Shown piece by piece: positions 36,529-49,527 of a stretch of DNA of 64,000 bases (position 1 is the first letter of the stretch; every line of letters begins with the position of its first letter). Position numbers and translations under genes: made by a program. Under the pieces are notes generated by a model. It did no database searches. It saw only the letters and a program-made list of their open reading frames with translations, and was not told where the DNA came from. Source of the DNA: Numida meleagris (taxonomy: Eukaryota; Chordata; Aves; Galliformes; Numididae); NCBI RefSeq assembly GCF_002078875.1, contig NC_034414.1:35672826-35736825 (forward strand), in the 5' to 3' direction.

Positions 36529-39500
36529 TAGCAGAAACAAAGATACAAAGCCTAGTTATGAAAATAGTAATTAAAGTAGCCCACGTCCTCACTGGAGGTA
36601 ATACGAAAAAGTTCAGAATGTCTCAAGAGGGGACTTGGTCTGATCACATCTCTTCTGTCCTAAATGAGTGTTGCAGCCATTTAACCATAGAATGAAAAGT
36701 AAAACCACCACATGGTCTCTTGGTTGTGTTTTATGAGCAATGGTTTTTGTAGACACCAAAGTTCAGGAGCAGGCTCAAGACTCAATTCCAGGTAGACACA
36801 ATCCCTCAGTCTAGTCCCGATCTCTTGTACCAAGATTGTGATTTTTGTAGATGCACCTTTAATTATCAAATTTTTCCACATCTCATAATGAATGTTTAAA
36901 TCTCAATTAATGGCTTTGTATCATACTAGACTAAAAATAGGTGCTCCAAAAGCCAGCTGTGTATCCAACCTGAGTAACAAAGGCTATTTTCAAGCCTCTG
37001 AAAATAACCAGGCAAGACAGTGGGAAAGCTTTTGTAGTAAGTTCTCCGTGTTTCCTGCCCTACTCCATCCACATATCCGAGCTGTTTACTATTCAGGGGC
37101 TTATGCTTTAGGTTAAAATGTAGCATTTTACGGAGGACTGTCACTCATTTCCATGTGCTTTAAACCTATCTTGTGAAACAGCCCTCTGGGAGACATTTCA
37201 CACACAGTTTGAAAATCCATGTGGAGATGTAGACCTTGTCTGTTCCCAAGGTGATACATTCCAGATGGTTAATCAAATCCTTGTGTTAAAGCACGGGTTG
37301 CAGTGACTGACTTATTTTGTGTCCTTGGAGCACTTTTGGAAAACCGTCCCTTATATAAATCCTTAAAAGATACTCTTTTCAGGTGGGACTGCTTGCTTTG
37401 ATGCCAACCCAATGGCTAACAAGCAGCCAGCTCTGGTCCATTTACAGCAGTGGGAGAGATGGACTGCAGGAAAACATCTTTTTACTGTCTATTCAGTTGT
37501 CATCTGGAAAAAGCAATTTGTGCATGCTGTCATTTCGGTATGACATTGTGGTATGTATCTTATATTTTTTGAAAAGTTACTTTTATTGCTTTTGTCTTGG
37601 TTTTGTGACATGAAACAGGCAGGAAGTATGAGATAAAGGCAGAGGCAGAGAGACAGCAGTACTTGGTTAGCTGCCTTCCTCACCATGTTGATGCAGTAGC
37701 CTTTATTTCTCATTTATATTTGGTACATTGCATTTACCTTTATTCATACGTTTTTTTGCTTTGTTCACCTTTGTGTGGTTGTCTTTTCAAGGTAATTATT
37801 CTGCTTTATTGTTCTTGTGTGCACAGTTCCACTGCAGCTACATTTATGAAGGGAAGTTTAGTCAAACAAACCATCTTAGCCTGTGCTCCATGGGGACCTA
37901 CTGAAGTTCTTGTTATTCTTAGTATTCATTTTAATGCTTTGAATTTTAATTACATTCACATGCAGATAAAGAGTAAATGTAAAGCAGGTTCTATGAATTC
38001 TATAAAAATCGCTTTTGTTTCATCTAGTATTTGTTTTATAAGATTTTCAAATGGAGCACATTCTGTAGAGTTTTCTGTGTTACAATTCCCACTGAAGTAC
38101 TTCCTGATTTCTATCTGTGCTAGATTTGACTTTTTACAATGTTGGGTACATAAATGTAAGCTTCTGCCACATGCATATACCAGGCCCATGTTTGGTTTTG
38201 TTGCTGCATTTAAAGAAGGTGAATGTCACTCTTTTGATCCCTTTTCTTTTGCACACTCGCATGCACCTATGGGAAGAGCTTGGCAGGAAGCAAACATTGA
38301 GGCAGTACACTTGACAGAAATAATAATGCGACAATTGAGATCTGGGTAAGCTTAGTCTCGCAGAACCAGTGAAGATGATTTCTAATGGAGTTAACAGGGT
38401 GATGTGGGTGTATCAGAGTGAGAAGGCTCTTCTCCCCAAATAGCCCTAGGGAACAGGACCATTAGCAGCCGGTGACTGAGAGGCAGCTGCATACACTGGA
38501 ATTTTCTGAAAGGTTGTTTTCTCCTGCTGTAGATAACATGGCTACGGACTGCCCCATTAATTTCTATATGCACAGACAATTCAAGTTCAGGAATGACATT
38601 TAATTCTAACTTCATAAGACTTGCAACAATGGACTGTATTATGAGCTGCAATATTTTTTCATTGGAGGAGTATTTTTCTTGATACCCGTGGTAGAGCTAA
38701 GAAACCATACAAAAAATTTCTTAATATCAGAAGTGATTTGGTTGTTAAATAACTGATTCATGTGTAAAATAAGTCACAAAACATTTAATCCTTGAGTTCT
38801 GTTGTTTGAAATGCCTGTATCTTTGTGAATCAGGAAAGAGTTTTAGAAGACTTAAAAGGTAAAATACCATAGAAGAAATTTAAGCAGGAGTAGTTTTTCA
38901 TTTTTGTTTTGGTTTTCCCTGCAGAGAGAACATATCTACCTCTGACAAATGTTTTGAAAAACTTAACGATGTTGTGCTCTGTGCCTTGACTTCGCCAGAG
39001 AAAGTTGTATGTATTCTTCCCTCCCTCAGCACAGACTTATTTCAAATAGTATGATGATGATGTTCAAAGGCAAAAATAAATAAAACAGGTTTTCCTTCAG
39101 GTTCAATAGCAAGCCATGTTTTTCAGAGTAAATAAATTTATTCAGCTTTCAAAGTTATCTGTGTAGATATTTAGTTGTCTAAAATATTTACAGGAAAAAG
39201 AATCCCTTAACTTCCTAACAGTATAAAAATCATGCCATCTTGAATAATTTACTCTTCCATGTCTACAATGGCAGGTGAACCAAAGATCTTTTAACTTTGC
39301 AGTGTTGAAATAAAAACTTTAATTCAATTTCTTTTTAAGAAAAAAAAAAAACACAGAACATAAAAATGCAGAGAAACCGAGGCTTAGTTTCCACTGAAGG
39401 GTAGTATCCATTTGACTTAAGTTTACAGTGGGCTGGTGGTGCTCAGCTGAACAATCACTGCATCATAACTCTCATAACAAGGCTGACAGGAGTTCAGGCA

Positions 39501-42500
39501 TTCATCATATTAAAAACTCTAGAGACGGGAAGACAGCTTATACACTTTAATATCCTCTGGATTGGTGCCCTGATTTAAAATACTCCTATAACGTCTTTTA
39601 CACATATTTTGGTCTGGCTGTGTTCAAAGCAATGGCATGCATGTGGCATTAACAATGATTTTGAATATACACAGTGTTTTCCATCCAAAGATCCCAGGGC
39701 AATTTTGTGCATAATTTCCTTTTAACCTTTCTGAAAATAAGGTTTAGATTTTAATCCTATGTCAAGACATATTATAACTGCTGCTAGAGAGATTTGCTGG
39801 TATTTTTTATTCTTTCTTTATTCTCTTGTATGCCTTTAGTTTATCTGCTTTGGAGAAGGCATGCTAAAGAGCCAAGCTGAATTACAGGCGGGATGAATTT
39901 TGCTGGGTACTGGCAGCCACCGTGTGTGTCATTTAAATTATTTATGTGCTCCTTTGGGAGACTTTCTTCACTCCTGCCAATCATATAAGAAAACACAGAC
40001 AATGAATACCTTGTGATTCTCTCTTTAGCAGGATGGGAAGAAAGAGAGTACATGGAAATCTTTGAGTATTTCTTGCTTTCTTTAGTGTCTATGACTTCCT
40101 AAGGGGGTTAGTGATTTGTAGCTGAACAACTTTTGCATAATGATTAATTTATCAGCTATTAAGTGGTAAGATTCCATATCCTTAGGTTTATTTATTAAGG
40201 TCTTTGCGTAAAATATACTCAAAATACTTAAAACTTGAGACCGCATCTCAAGTCTGCCTAATGTAAAAGAGAGAGAGAGAACTCAGCCCTGCAGCATCTC
40301 TGGTTTTGGTTGTCGCCTGTGTGTATGTTCGCAGAATTTATTTTCTTTGTGGTGGCATTATTCATAATTAAACTTCTCTTTTCCTCTAACTCCAGACCCA
40401 ACCAGGTGTGACTGTGCTTTAGTGCTCTCCCTCTCACAGACAACTCCTGCCCTTGGCTCCCAGCACCAGGCTGTGGCAGGACTTGGACTCTGGTGTCTGA
40501 AGTTTGGACTCCAGCTCTTTTTTGTTTGGACTGCTAAGTATCCTAATTCCAGCTTGCTGTTTGTGTAATGTGTTTCATTATTGCTTCTGCATCACGATGA
40601 AGAAATAATATTCAGACTGAGGTTCTTTTTTGCACAGACAGATGGTGAATAACTGAGCCTAATGAGGGGAATAAGTTGGAGCATGGTGGTAGTGTCAAAG
40701 GGAGATTACTGGAAGTCTGTCTTGTATAAGCTGAGAATGCAACAAACATAAATTGCAGCCAAAGTATATTGCTGGATGGTTTTCTTACTCAACTTGTTTC
40801 ACGTTGCCTGTTTGCCAACATTTTTGCAACTATCCTCATTACTGAAGGTAAATCAATACAATTCATGTGTGGTTTTGTGTCCATGGCAAAAAAAAAAAAA
40901 CCAACCCAGCTTTAAAATCCTCTTTTATGATACATGTATTTTTCCTAGTTCTGTTATACGTGTTTTAGTATTTCCCTTCCTGGATTTCAGATTTTCTCCT
41001 TTTTCCTAAAAGTGATAGGAATTGAATTAAATCTTTTTTTTATTTTTTGTTATTCATGTTGTATACAGAAATGTTTGTCAAGTGTTGCTGTGGCTGAGGA
41101 TTGCTCTGACTGACTGGTGAACTGAGAACACTTAATTGCACTTTGCTGCCTCTGTCTGTTCTTGGGAGATTATGTTTGTGCATGCATCCCCAAGCCTGGC
41201 ACTTGGCCTAACTTAGGTTTAGGACCCATTGTATCTAGAGTTATTCAGGGCTGGCATTTGGCCAGGCCCATTTTAATTGCTGCTTCTCTCAGGCTCTTTC
41301 TTGGGGTTTTGCTTTTCTGTCTGCCCTACCCTCCAGCTGGAGAGGCGCAGAGGAGTGCAGTGAATTTTAGGAGGGCATCACAGGCAGCTCCATCACTGCA
41401 GCTGAGACACCCAGGAACCCCCTCCTGTCGTCTGGCTGAGTAAAGCCTTTGGCACTTGGTGCATCTGCCTTCTTTGGACTGTAAAGGACTGGGTTCAAGA
41501 AAATGATAAGGAAAATGTTCTATGAACACGTGATCCTTGCCCTTCTGATAGATTTTTGCTTGCAGGATTATGGCTTGAAGTCAGGCTTAGGCTCCTGAGT
41601 GGGCTTAAACTTTTCTTTGTCAGAGGATGAATTCTTGATTTGTTTCATTATTGGAGGATAAAGATTTGCAGAATGCAAATGCTGCCACAGACAACTGAAA
41701 CTTAATGAAAGAAATGTGATTATGTGCTTCTAATGTCATAAGAAACAAATGTTTGGGAGAAAAATAAAAGTTGATGCAGTGAGCAATTTCTTCACATTCA
41801 GGTAATCCTTCTGAACTCACTTGCCATCTAACTGTAATTTTTCCTCCATTTGCCTTTTATGTCAATATAGGGAAAGGAATCTTTCAGGTAGCTGTGCTGT
41901 GGCCTTGAAGATATATTGTGAATAAAGTGATCCAGGAGCACTGAATTCAGTAGGAACCCTGGCCACCCTTGCCCCCATCTCATACTTCAGCTGTAAACCT
42001 TATTTTCGTTCTGTAAAGTTAAATATTCCAGTAGTTTGCTTTTTCTTGGAAAAGATTTAGAAAGTGACCTCGAAACAGTCAATCCTGTTTCTCCTTTGTT
42101 TGCAGGACTACTTGCACATCTGCAACAAGGCAGGGAAGAGGTTTGTTTCCAAAAGAGAACAACTATTGGAGAAACTGCCCATTTTTCACCACTTTTAAAA
42201 TCCCTTCTGATCTGATCTGTTCCACAGCATAACACAGGTGCTTCTAGGCACCCATTCCTGATGTAAGCATTGAATAGCATTGCCAGCAACAGAAACTGCT
42301 CTCAGAGAAAGATCTTTTGTTGATGGGTAATGATAGGGGTTAGAAGCTGGGGAACAATTTGTGCCTATAATAAAAATTGCAATCAGATCTGCCAGTGAGA
42401 ATAAAATTGACTTATCCGCTGAAGTCAACAAGAATTTCTGCAGAAAAATTGCTTATAATAATAAAAATAATGTTGGGACAATATGTCTCACAGTGTCTGC

Positions 42501-42540
42501 TGTGATGATGATGAAAAATTTGACAGAATGACTAGTTCGA
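36529..42540. other. Unannotated intergenic DNA with one long open frame
   Basis: About 6 kb without recognised transposons. It includes the stop-free stretch at 37663-38349. Repeat-free sequence at 39.40-39.98 kb has the look of a conserved non-coding element (SOX-like AACAATG, homeobox-like sites), but this cannot be judged without an alignment. A pyrimidine/GC-richer patch at 41.16-41.50 kb carries a 93-codon frame of no recognisable family. Confidence 0.55.
37846..38349 (+). other. Unrecognised open frame, possible exon
   Basis: The open frame runs from a TTG at 37663 to TAA at 38347-38349 (228 codons), the longest in the window. The first ATG is at 37846, leaving 167 residues (MKGSLVKQTILACAPW... 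to ...IIMRQLRSG). The product is rich in Cys, Phe, Ile and His and matches no family I know. A good donor, CTGG|GTAAGC, sits at 38345/38346 so that the frame's stop lies inside the donor. Pyrimidine-rich stretches ending in CACAG (about 37826) or TGCAG lie upstream. The frame overlaps other open frames on both strands, so the DNA is generally stop-poor here. It may be a chance frame, a non-coding RNA exon or a real exon. Confidence 0.15.
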
Positions 42541-42778
42541 ATTATAGAATCCTTAGAGTTGGAAGGGACTTCTGAAGGCCATCTAGTCCAACTCCCCTGC
42601 AATGAACAGAGACACCACAGCTGGATTATGTTGCTCAGAGCCTGATCCAGCCTCACCTTGAAAGTCTCCAGGGATGTGGCATCAACAACAACACTAGGTA
42701 ACCTGTTTCAGTGTCTCACAACCCTCACCGTAAAAGATTTTTTCCTTATATCTAACCTAAATCTACCCTCTTTGAGCT
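42541..42778 (-). mobile_element. CR1 LINE 3'-end fragment
   Basis: Antisense CR1. TATAGAATCCTTAGAGTTGG, GGGACTTCTGAAGGCCATCT, TCCAACTCCCCTGCAATGAA, CAGCCTCACCTTGAAAGTCT, CAACCCTCACCGTAAAAGAT and ATCTAACCTAAATCTACCCT all follow the family order. It is well preserved and ends at about the usual 5' truncation range. Confidence 0.95.
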
Positions 42779-45700
42779 TGCTAGTTAATATGGATGGCTG
42801 ACTTCCCTGATTACAAATCTGATGTGTGATCAAATTCAACTGCGTCTAATATTGCCATTGAAGGATTTTAAAAAAGTTAAACACCAAAAAGTACAAAAGC
42901 AAAGCACATGAACTTTAATGACCACATCTAATTTGGCCAGAAGGAGCCACTGTGATCAATCCACAAAAGAAGCTTTCCTCTCGAATGCTCACATACCTTG
43001 CATAATCTTCCAGTCTTTTGTAACCTGTCCCTGTTCTCCAGAAAACATGAGCTGGAAGGCTGTCTCACCCTTGCCTGAATTTTTATTCTGAGCATCGTCC
43101 ATACAGTGTCTGTTTATTCCATCAGCATACAGATAAGATTTTTGCATTTCTAAACAGGATGTTGCAGCTGAACTTCCGAAGTCAGTCAGAAATGCTAATC
43201 AAGGAAGACTCCGAGATTCACGTTGAGTTACTATTTTTCTGTGTGAGTTTTCACAAGGGCCCAGAATGTTTAAATGAAAAGGACCCATACAGTATTTCAA
43301 AGAAATAGAAAAAGAGCTCAAATGTTCTTGATGCTGTCCTTGTCTTTTGAATACGCAAGGCTCACAAATTTCTTCTTTTCATGTAACCACAATATGGAGC
43401 TTTACATCTTTTGTCCTTGTGTTTTGCTTGGTTCTTGTTTTTGCCCACCACTGAGTGTGGCAATTTAATTTCCCATCTCCATTGCTGAACACATGCAACA
43501 TTTTGTTAATTCCTGTGTTGTTTTTTTGGGGACTATCACAACACCCCCATTTTATTCACTTTTTTTCTGCTGTGGATATATTTCAGTCATGAAATCTCAG
43601 TGAGTTTAATCCTGCCTCACTATTTTTCTCCATTTTTTTTTGTTTTTACCTTTTTCTTTTTAAAACATTTCAATTAATTAAATTAATGAATCTTCGGATA
43701 AATTTGTTCTAAACCAGACAGGACTGTATAAGACTCTTAGAAAAAGAAATCTGCAACAGTATAAAAGAAAACAAACAAAAAACTAAACTAAATTTCTGAG
43801 AAATATGAGGCTGCTGATTTTCAAAAGGAAAATCCAGAGTTTCTGTACTGCAAGAGAGTAGTTGTCACTCCTTTCTCTATTTTCTGGTTTTACAGAGGAT
43901 TTTTAAAGAGGAAAACTCTGTATTAATCAATGGAGGAGTCCTGTACTATGCAGGAAATGTTGTTTTGACCTTTTAGATGCCTGGAAGTGGTTATCCTTAA
44001 ACGTGAGTATTAATATTTCCTGCACTATTGTAGCTGTGCTTTACAACTTGTTGTATCACAAGATCTAAACAGACATCTGAAATGTCAATGTTATTTGTCT
44101 TGTGACTATGAGTACATATAATAATTTTTACCAGTAACAACTAAGAAAAAGAGCAGAAGTTAAGAGAAGGCTACTGCTTACCTGTTGAAAAAGTTTTAAC
44201 TTCTTTATGTGTATGGTTTCATTATATCCTTTGCATGATTTTCAGAGGTATTTCACTCTTTTTCTGAATTTCTCTTCATGTTAAAGTACTAAGCTGTTTC
44301 TTTTTCTCTTGTCTCTTTTTTTTTCTCCTTTTTTTTCCAAAGAGATGCCAAAACTTTTTAATATGAACTAGAGTATCAGTTTATATTTCAATATTTGTAA
44401 TAGCTCTACGTGATCTGTTGAAGTGTTCATTAATTCTAGCTAGACAATGTTAGCATTTATTTAGATAGAGATCTGTTAGGATTGAGAAAAGATTGAATGG
44501 AAGTAGTGTGTCATAAGGGAAAAGGATTTTTTTTTAAATAGAAGATTTTTAATGTTTTGTACAGATTATTCACTGTTCCTACCTGTTTGTCAACAGTATT
44601 GAGCTATACATGTGAAATCCTCAGAAAACCATAAACTAAGTCATTATGCTTTGTATGAGTAGAGATTGTCTTCCTCTCCCAGAGCTGCAGTTGAGGGAGA
44701 TTGCAAAGTAATCACTGACCGTGTACTGGAAGTCATCTGAGAATCAACTACAGTCACTGCAAGCTCATTTGGAGTACCAGGTAGGCATTCTTCATTCTTA
44801 CTGCTAAATACCCAGAGAGATCATTTCAGTAAATAGGATTTAACTGGTCCTCGATTATTTACTAGAACCAGTGTGTAATGTAATGTTGATGCCAGAATTC
44901 TCCAAAATTCAAACATATTCACCTCAGACAATGAAAGGAGGTCTGAACTCCACTTTCCACGGTCCTTTAAAGCAGAATGGCCATAGCGCACAAAAGATAA
45001 ATTGCCCTCAGCTCTCTGAAAGAGAAAATCATGAGGAGATGAGCAAATATCTCCCCCTTATTCTCTACAGACAAAAAAAAAATGTTGAGAAACAGATTTA
45101 TCTTAAAAAAAGGAAATGGTACCTGATTTAAATATTAATGGCATTTGATGAGCAATACGGAGGATGTGGCAGAGGGGCTGAATAACGAATTAGATTCAGG
45201 ATCAAAAGCAAAAGCAGAGAAGACCAAATTCCATCGCATGAAAACTCTCACAGGGTGGAGTTTTTCAGAGAAAACCTTAATTTGAAGCTCTCTGGAAATG
45301 AAAATTTGCCTCTGCATTACTTCCTGGCAAGGTTCCTATCAATTTTTCTTTCTGAGCTATACTGACAAAATATTGGAGACTGACAACCTGTCTGTCATTG
45401 TTCTCAGGCCTCTCTTTCCTTCCCGACCTAGCAATAGTTGCTGTTTAGGTAGCTGGGTCTGGTATGCTTAATCCCATAAAAGATTTTTCTTCCCTTTGAC
45501 TCATATACAGCATGTGTGAACCATTCCCATCTTTGATGTGGAAAAATTCCAAACGTCACCTTTATTTAAGCCCATAAAATTCCTCATCCAATAAGTTTAC
45601 CTTAGTATGTCCTACGGAATCGGAAAATTGTATTCAACGTTTTGAATAAACTCATGGTGGTTTAGTTTAAAATCATTTTGTATGATCAGTGTCTTTTCTT

Positions 45701-47440
45701 TCTCTTACTGGAAGGAGTGACTATTTGGTTATATAGTCTGTAAAGGTGACTGTGTCATCCAGTGATAAACAGGTCTTCAGTGGTGTTGGTACAATTATAA
45801 TCCTTGTTAATGATGAGAGGACTCCTGGTAATTATTTTTTCAATGAATTTCAGTGCTGTCTGTTCACCTCTGGACCTCTCTACTGGGGCTTTACTTTCTT
45901 CTTTCTTTTACATCGAGCATGTCATTAAGGAGGAAGGCTGTCAAACACCTTTATCTTTTCCTATTTGACTGGACAGCATTTCAATAACTGTTCCAATAAG
46001 GATTACTGCTTTGCTATGTGCTTGCTTTTCAGAGGGCGTTCTCTTTTGAATTGTCAACAATTGATTAGTTTATTTTAACTTGCTTTGCAGGATCTTCTAA
46101 ATTAATAAGGGTGTTTTGTTTTTTACTGCCTACAAGTTATTTCTTTCATCCGGTTAAGCACAGTCCTTTCACTGAACATCTGTCTGAGTATATCACTTTT
46201 CAGAATTAGATATCCTCTTTCAAAGTGGAGTTCTCATCAGCTGTGCCAATCTCAAGGCCAATTGCCAATCTGGCTGTTTCTCCAGATTGTTTTGTAGTAT
46301 CCACTTTTCATATAAAAGTATTTTATATTTTTTTTCTTAGCAGTTAGATATTAAAAGAATAATCCTGGGTACAGTAATCCTTGAGCCTTCTGCTCATCTT
46401 TGTCATTTCAGAGTTTCTGTCTCAGAAACTCTAAAATTTTTACAAAATTGAACTTTTTCCATGAAGAAGTTTTGATGCTGAGAAAAGTTCACTTGTCACT
46501 TCTTAACTCTCTGTACCCAGTTGTGCTCTAAAATCTATCTAGATGCACTAGATCCTACCTATTAGAGTCCAATCGCAGTAGGATTTGTTTTTAAGCATGT
46601 GTTATATGACTCATCTTTCTTAAACAAGCTTACAGCACTTTATAACTCTTGATTACTCTTTGCTTGTTAATATTAATTAGATCATTAAACATCCTGTACC
46701 ATCAATGATTATCATGCTTCATTAGTATTGTTATTTTGAACTGAATGCCAAGAAAGTGTTTGGTCACAATGAATTGCAATATCTGCATTTTTAGAAACAT
46801 TTGAATTTGCTGCCTTACTTACTAAAAGGATCAAGACTATCTCATTAAGACACAATTGAAGTTCAAATTCTTTACAGATTTCAGATACTTTTCCCGTGAA
46901 AGATGAGACTGTAAGATTCAAGTCATTTTTGTGTAATATGTTGAGTTTCTTATGGTTTCCTTAGGTACCAGTAAATTAGCACAGTTATGGTACTGGGTAT
47001 CAATAAGCAATATGCATTATCTACTGTGAGTGCGAGGAAATTAGAACGCATCTGGCAGCTATTTATTAGCACTTCAAGTTCCTAATTACCATGATAACTA
47101 GTGAATATTAATAACATTAGGAATCCTTATATACACTATTGTCTTTAAAAAAACATCACTAGTTGTGAATAGTTTGGTTTGTTTATCTGGAATAACAATA
47201 CATATAGAAGGATAGACTGAATTTCTGTGCGACAGACTTGCCACTGTAAAACAGGTACTGTCTGTGGCAAGTCCTGGCTTACCATCAGCTATGTGTGGCA
47301 GGTACATGATGAGGGTGACAGAACCTGTAATGGTTCACTGTGGACATCTGATTTCCAAGAGCTGCACAGTGATGCAGGCTGGCACACTGAGTGAGTTTTG
47401 ATAGGGAAAAGGTGGCAAATGCTTCTCCTTCCCCACCGGC
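42779..47440. other. Unannotated intergenic DNA
   Basis: Unique AT-rich sequence. A long pyrimidine tract occupies about 44296-44338. The DNA at 46.98-47.10 kb is rich in homeodomain/POU-like words (AATATGCATTATC, CCTAATTACC) and is a candidate enhancer-like block on appearance only. Confidence 0.55.
44296..44338 (+). repeat. Polypyrimidine tract
   Basis: About 43 nt of C and T with a single G (…CTCTTGTCTC…), followed by AAAGAGATGCC. Confidence 0.8.
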
Positions 47441-47688
47441 ATTACTCTGATTGCCACTTCCATTATTTCATATTTCTCTTTTTAAAAGGTTGCCCTAATC
47501 AGAAGTCAGTAATGTACAGGACAGCCACAGTGTGATTTTAATTGTACATCTTTCTCTCTGTTCACCAGCTGTGTTCTAATGAAAGGGACCATTTGCTGCA
47601 GTTTCACATCCTCCTCCTCCAATTTTTGGCATAGCTACTCAGACAGCTGGTCAGAAGGCTTGTTTTCAGGTATTGCTGGGGTATGTCT
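47441..47688 (+). repeat. Diverged direct repeat, copy 1
   Basis: Shares ordered blocks with 49234-49527: ATTACTCTGA, CCTAATCAGAA.TCAGT.ATG, CACCAGC.GTGT.CTA, CACATCCTCCTCC, CTCAGACAGCTG.TC.GAAGGCT, GCTGGGG. By eye, identity in the alignable parts is roughly 70-80%. It belongs to no repeat family I recognise. The two copies are about 1.83 kb apart in the same orientation. Confidence 0.75.
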
Positions 47689-49233
47689 GACAGCGGTTAA
47701 GTCCCGTGTGACACCTGTACCTGTGGGCAGCCCTCCAGTTAAAGTGCATAAAAATGAATGAGATTTTGTCTAAACAAAAATAAGCCTTTTTCCCTTTTCC
47801 TTCTCTAGTCTCCCAAGTGATGATATCTGGATTCCTGTTCTGCTCTCCCTCCTAGCTGGCTGAGGGACCTGCACTGCACTGGGAATCCGGTACTTTGTTC
47901 CCCTTCATCTTTTTTTCCTTCTTCCCTACCTCCACCCTGCTTTTCTCTCTTACTATGTTCTTATTGCACTCATCTCCAACAGTACTACATGTAACCCTGT
48001 AAGACCTATGTATACAAATTAAAATTTTGGCCTCTTTGGACTTGATGTTTCCAAACAGTTTGATCAACAACTTAATCTTAGCAAGGCCTTCTTCCCACCC
48101 CTTCACCCTTAGTTCTGCCCCTACCGTAGTCTTGGTCTGCTAGGTAGCTACACAAATGACATGATGACATCAGTAATGCTAATTATTTTAATTAGTATAT
48201 TGTGAATTTAGCACTTCCATATTCTGAAGTTTTGGAGTCTTAGACAATCGAAACAGCATCTGCAAGAATCACTCACTTACTGCTCTTTCTAGCACAATTT
48301 CAGGGCTGTCTTGGGAATGCATTGAGTCTTGCACACAAGCAGAGGGACTCTGCAAGGTGTGCTTGTCACTCCTGGGGCAATGAGCAATCAGCACTTGTCC
48401 CATTGATTTCTAGAGATGCCCACAAAGACTGCACAGTTTGTGTTCACTCTGGAAACTTGGAGGCTTTTCTTAAACAGAGACTTGAAAGTGACGCTACGTG
48501 GATACACTTTGGTTGGAGCTAATTACTATGAAGCCTGTGTGTTTTCAATTCATCTTTTGCTGAATCACTTACAGAAGGTAAACTCCACTCTGATGTAATG
48601 ACTTGGAATAGAATAAAGATATATCCTGTGAAAAATTTCAGCCTGAATTTCTTATGAAATTAAGCTGGTGAGAGAACAGCACTGGAAATGTTTGACAGAG
48701 GCAACAAACAGGAAGGAAATTCAAAAGAATTTTGGTGATTTAGGAGCCTAAGATTTATACATAGATTTATACAGGCATCCAAAAGACAGATAGGGACTTG
48801 GAATTAATAAAAATGTCTTTAAAAGGTTAGCTGAATTTGTCAATGGGAATTTAAGTATTCCATTTACCTATCCATTTAATTGGATCTACTAAAGTGCCTG
48901 TCTTTACAAGCCTGAATATGAAATATAATTAGCCATTACTCCTACTTCTGCTATTGATTTAGGAGTCTTACAGGTACTGAAATGCGACTTCAATTGGCAG
49001 GCTACTTCAAAACATTAAAAAGTGTTACTCAATATCTTAGTAGTAAAGGCAGACAAATCAAAGTGGTAGCATAATTTGACCATGGTTGGAGATGCTGAGT
49101 TAAGACTCTTGATCAGAAGCAAATAAATCTTGATGCATTTTGTGGAATATGTGATGGATGACTACATCATATTTGGTATAGGTTCCACGTGTATATAGGG
49201 GGAGCTAAAGTAGTATATGTTCAAAGCTAGGTC

Positions 49234-49527
49234 ATTACTCTGAATGGCAATGGCCATTATCAGGCATAACTTGCCCTTCCAGGAGAGCTTTCCTCATGTT
49301 GCATGCATGGGCCATAGAGAGACTTGGCCTAATCAGAAATCAGTGATGTGCAGAACAACCACTGTGCAATATTAGTAATACATGCTCTTTTTGATTTGCA
49401 CCAGCAGTGTCCTAGTGTAAAGGATTGCTTGTGGTAGTTCTACATCCTCCTCCTTCCAACTTTCTCCTTGTTTCTCAGACAGCTGATCGGAAGGCTCATT
49501 CTATGCATATGGCTGGGGAGTGAAACT
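49234..49527 (+). repeat. Diverged direct repeat, copy 2
   Basis: Second copy of the element at 47441-47688, with about 40 extra bases between the ATTACTCTGA block and the CCTAATCAGAA block (around 49262-49322). Either an old local duplication or two insertions of one unnamed interspersed repeat. Confidence 0.75.

Noticed and set aside
41030..41500. GC-richer patch considered as a solo LTR
   Set aside because: No TG...CA ends with a target duplication, no poly(A) signal in the right place and no family sequence could be recognised.
42530..42560. AGTTCGAATT considered as a tRNA or SINE B box
   Set aside because: There is no matching A box or cloverleaf, and it lies at the junction to a CR1 tail.
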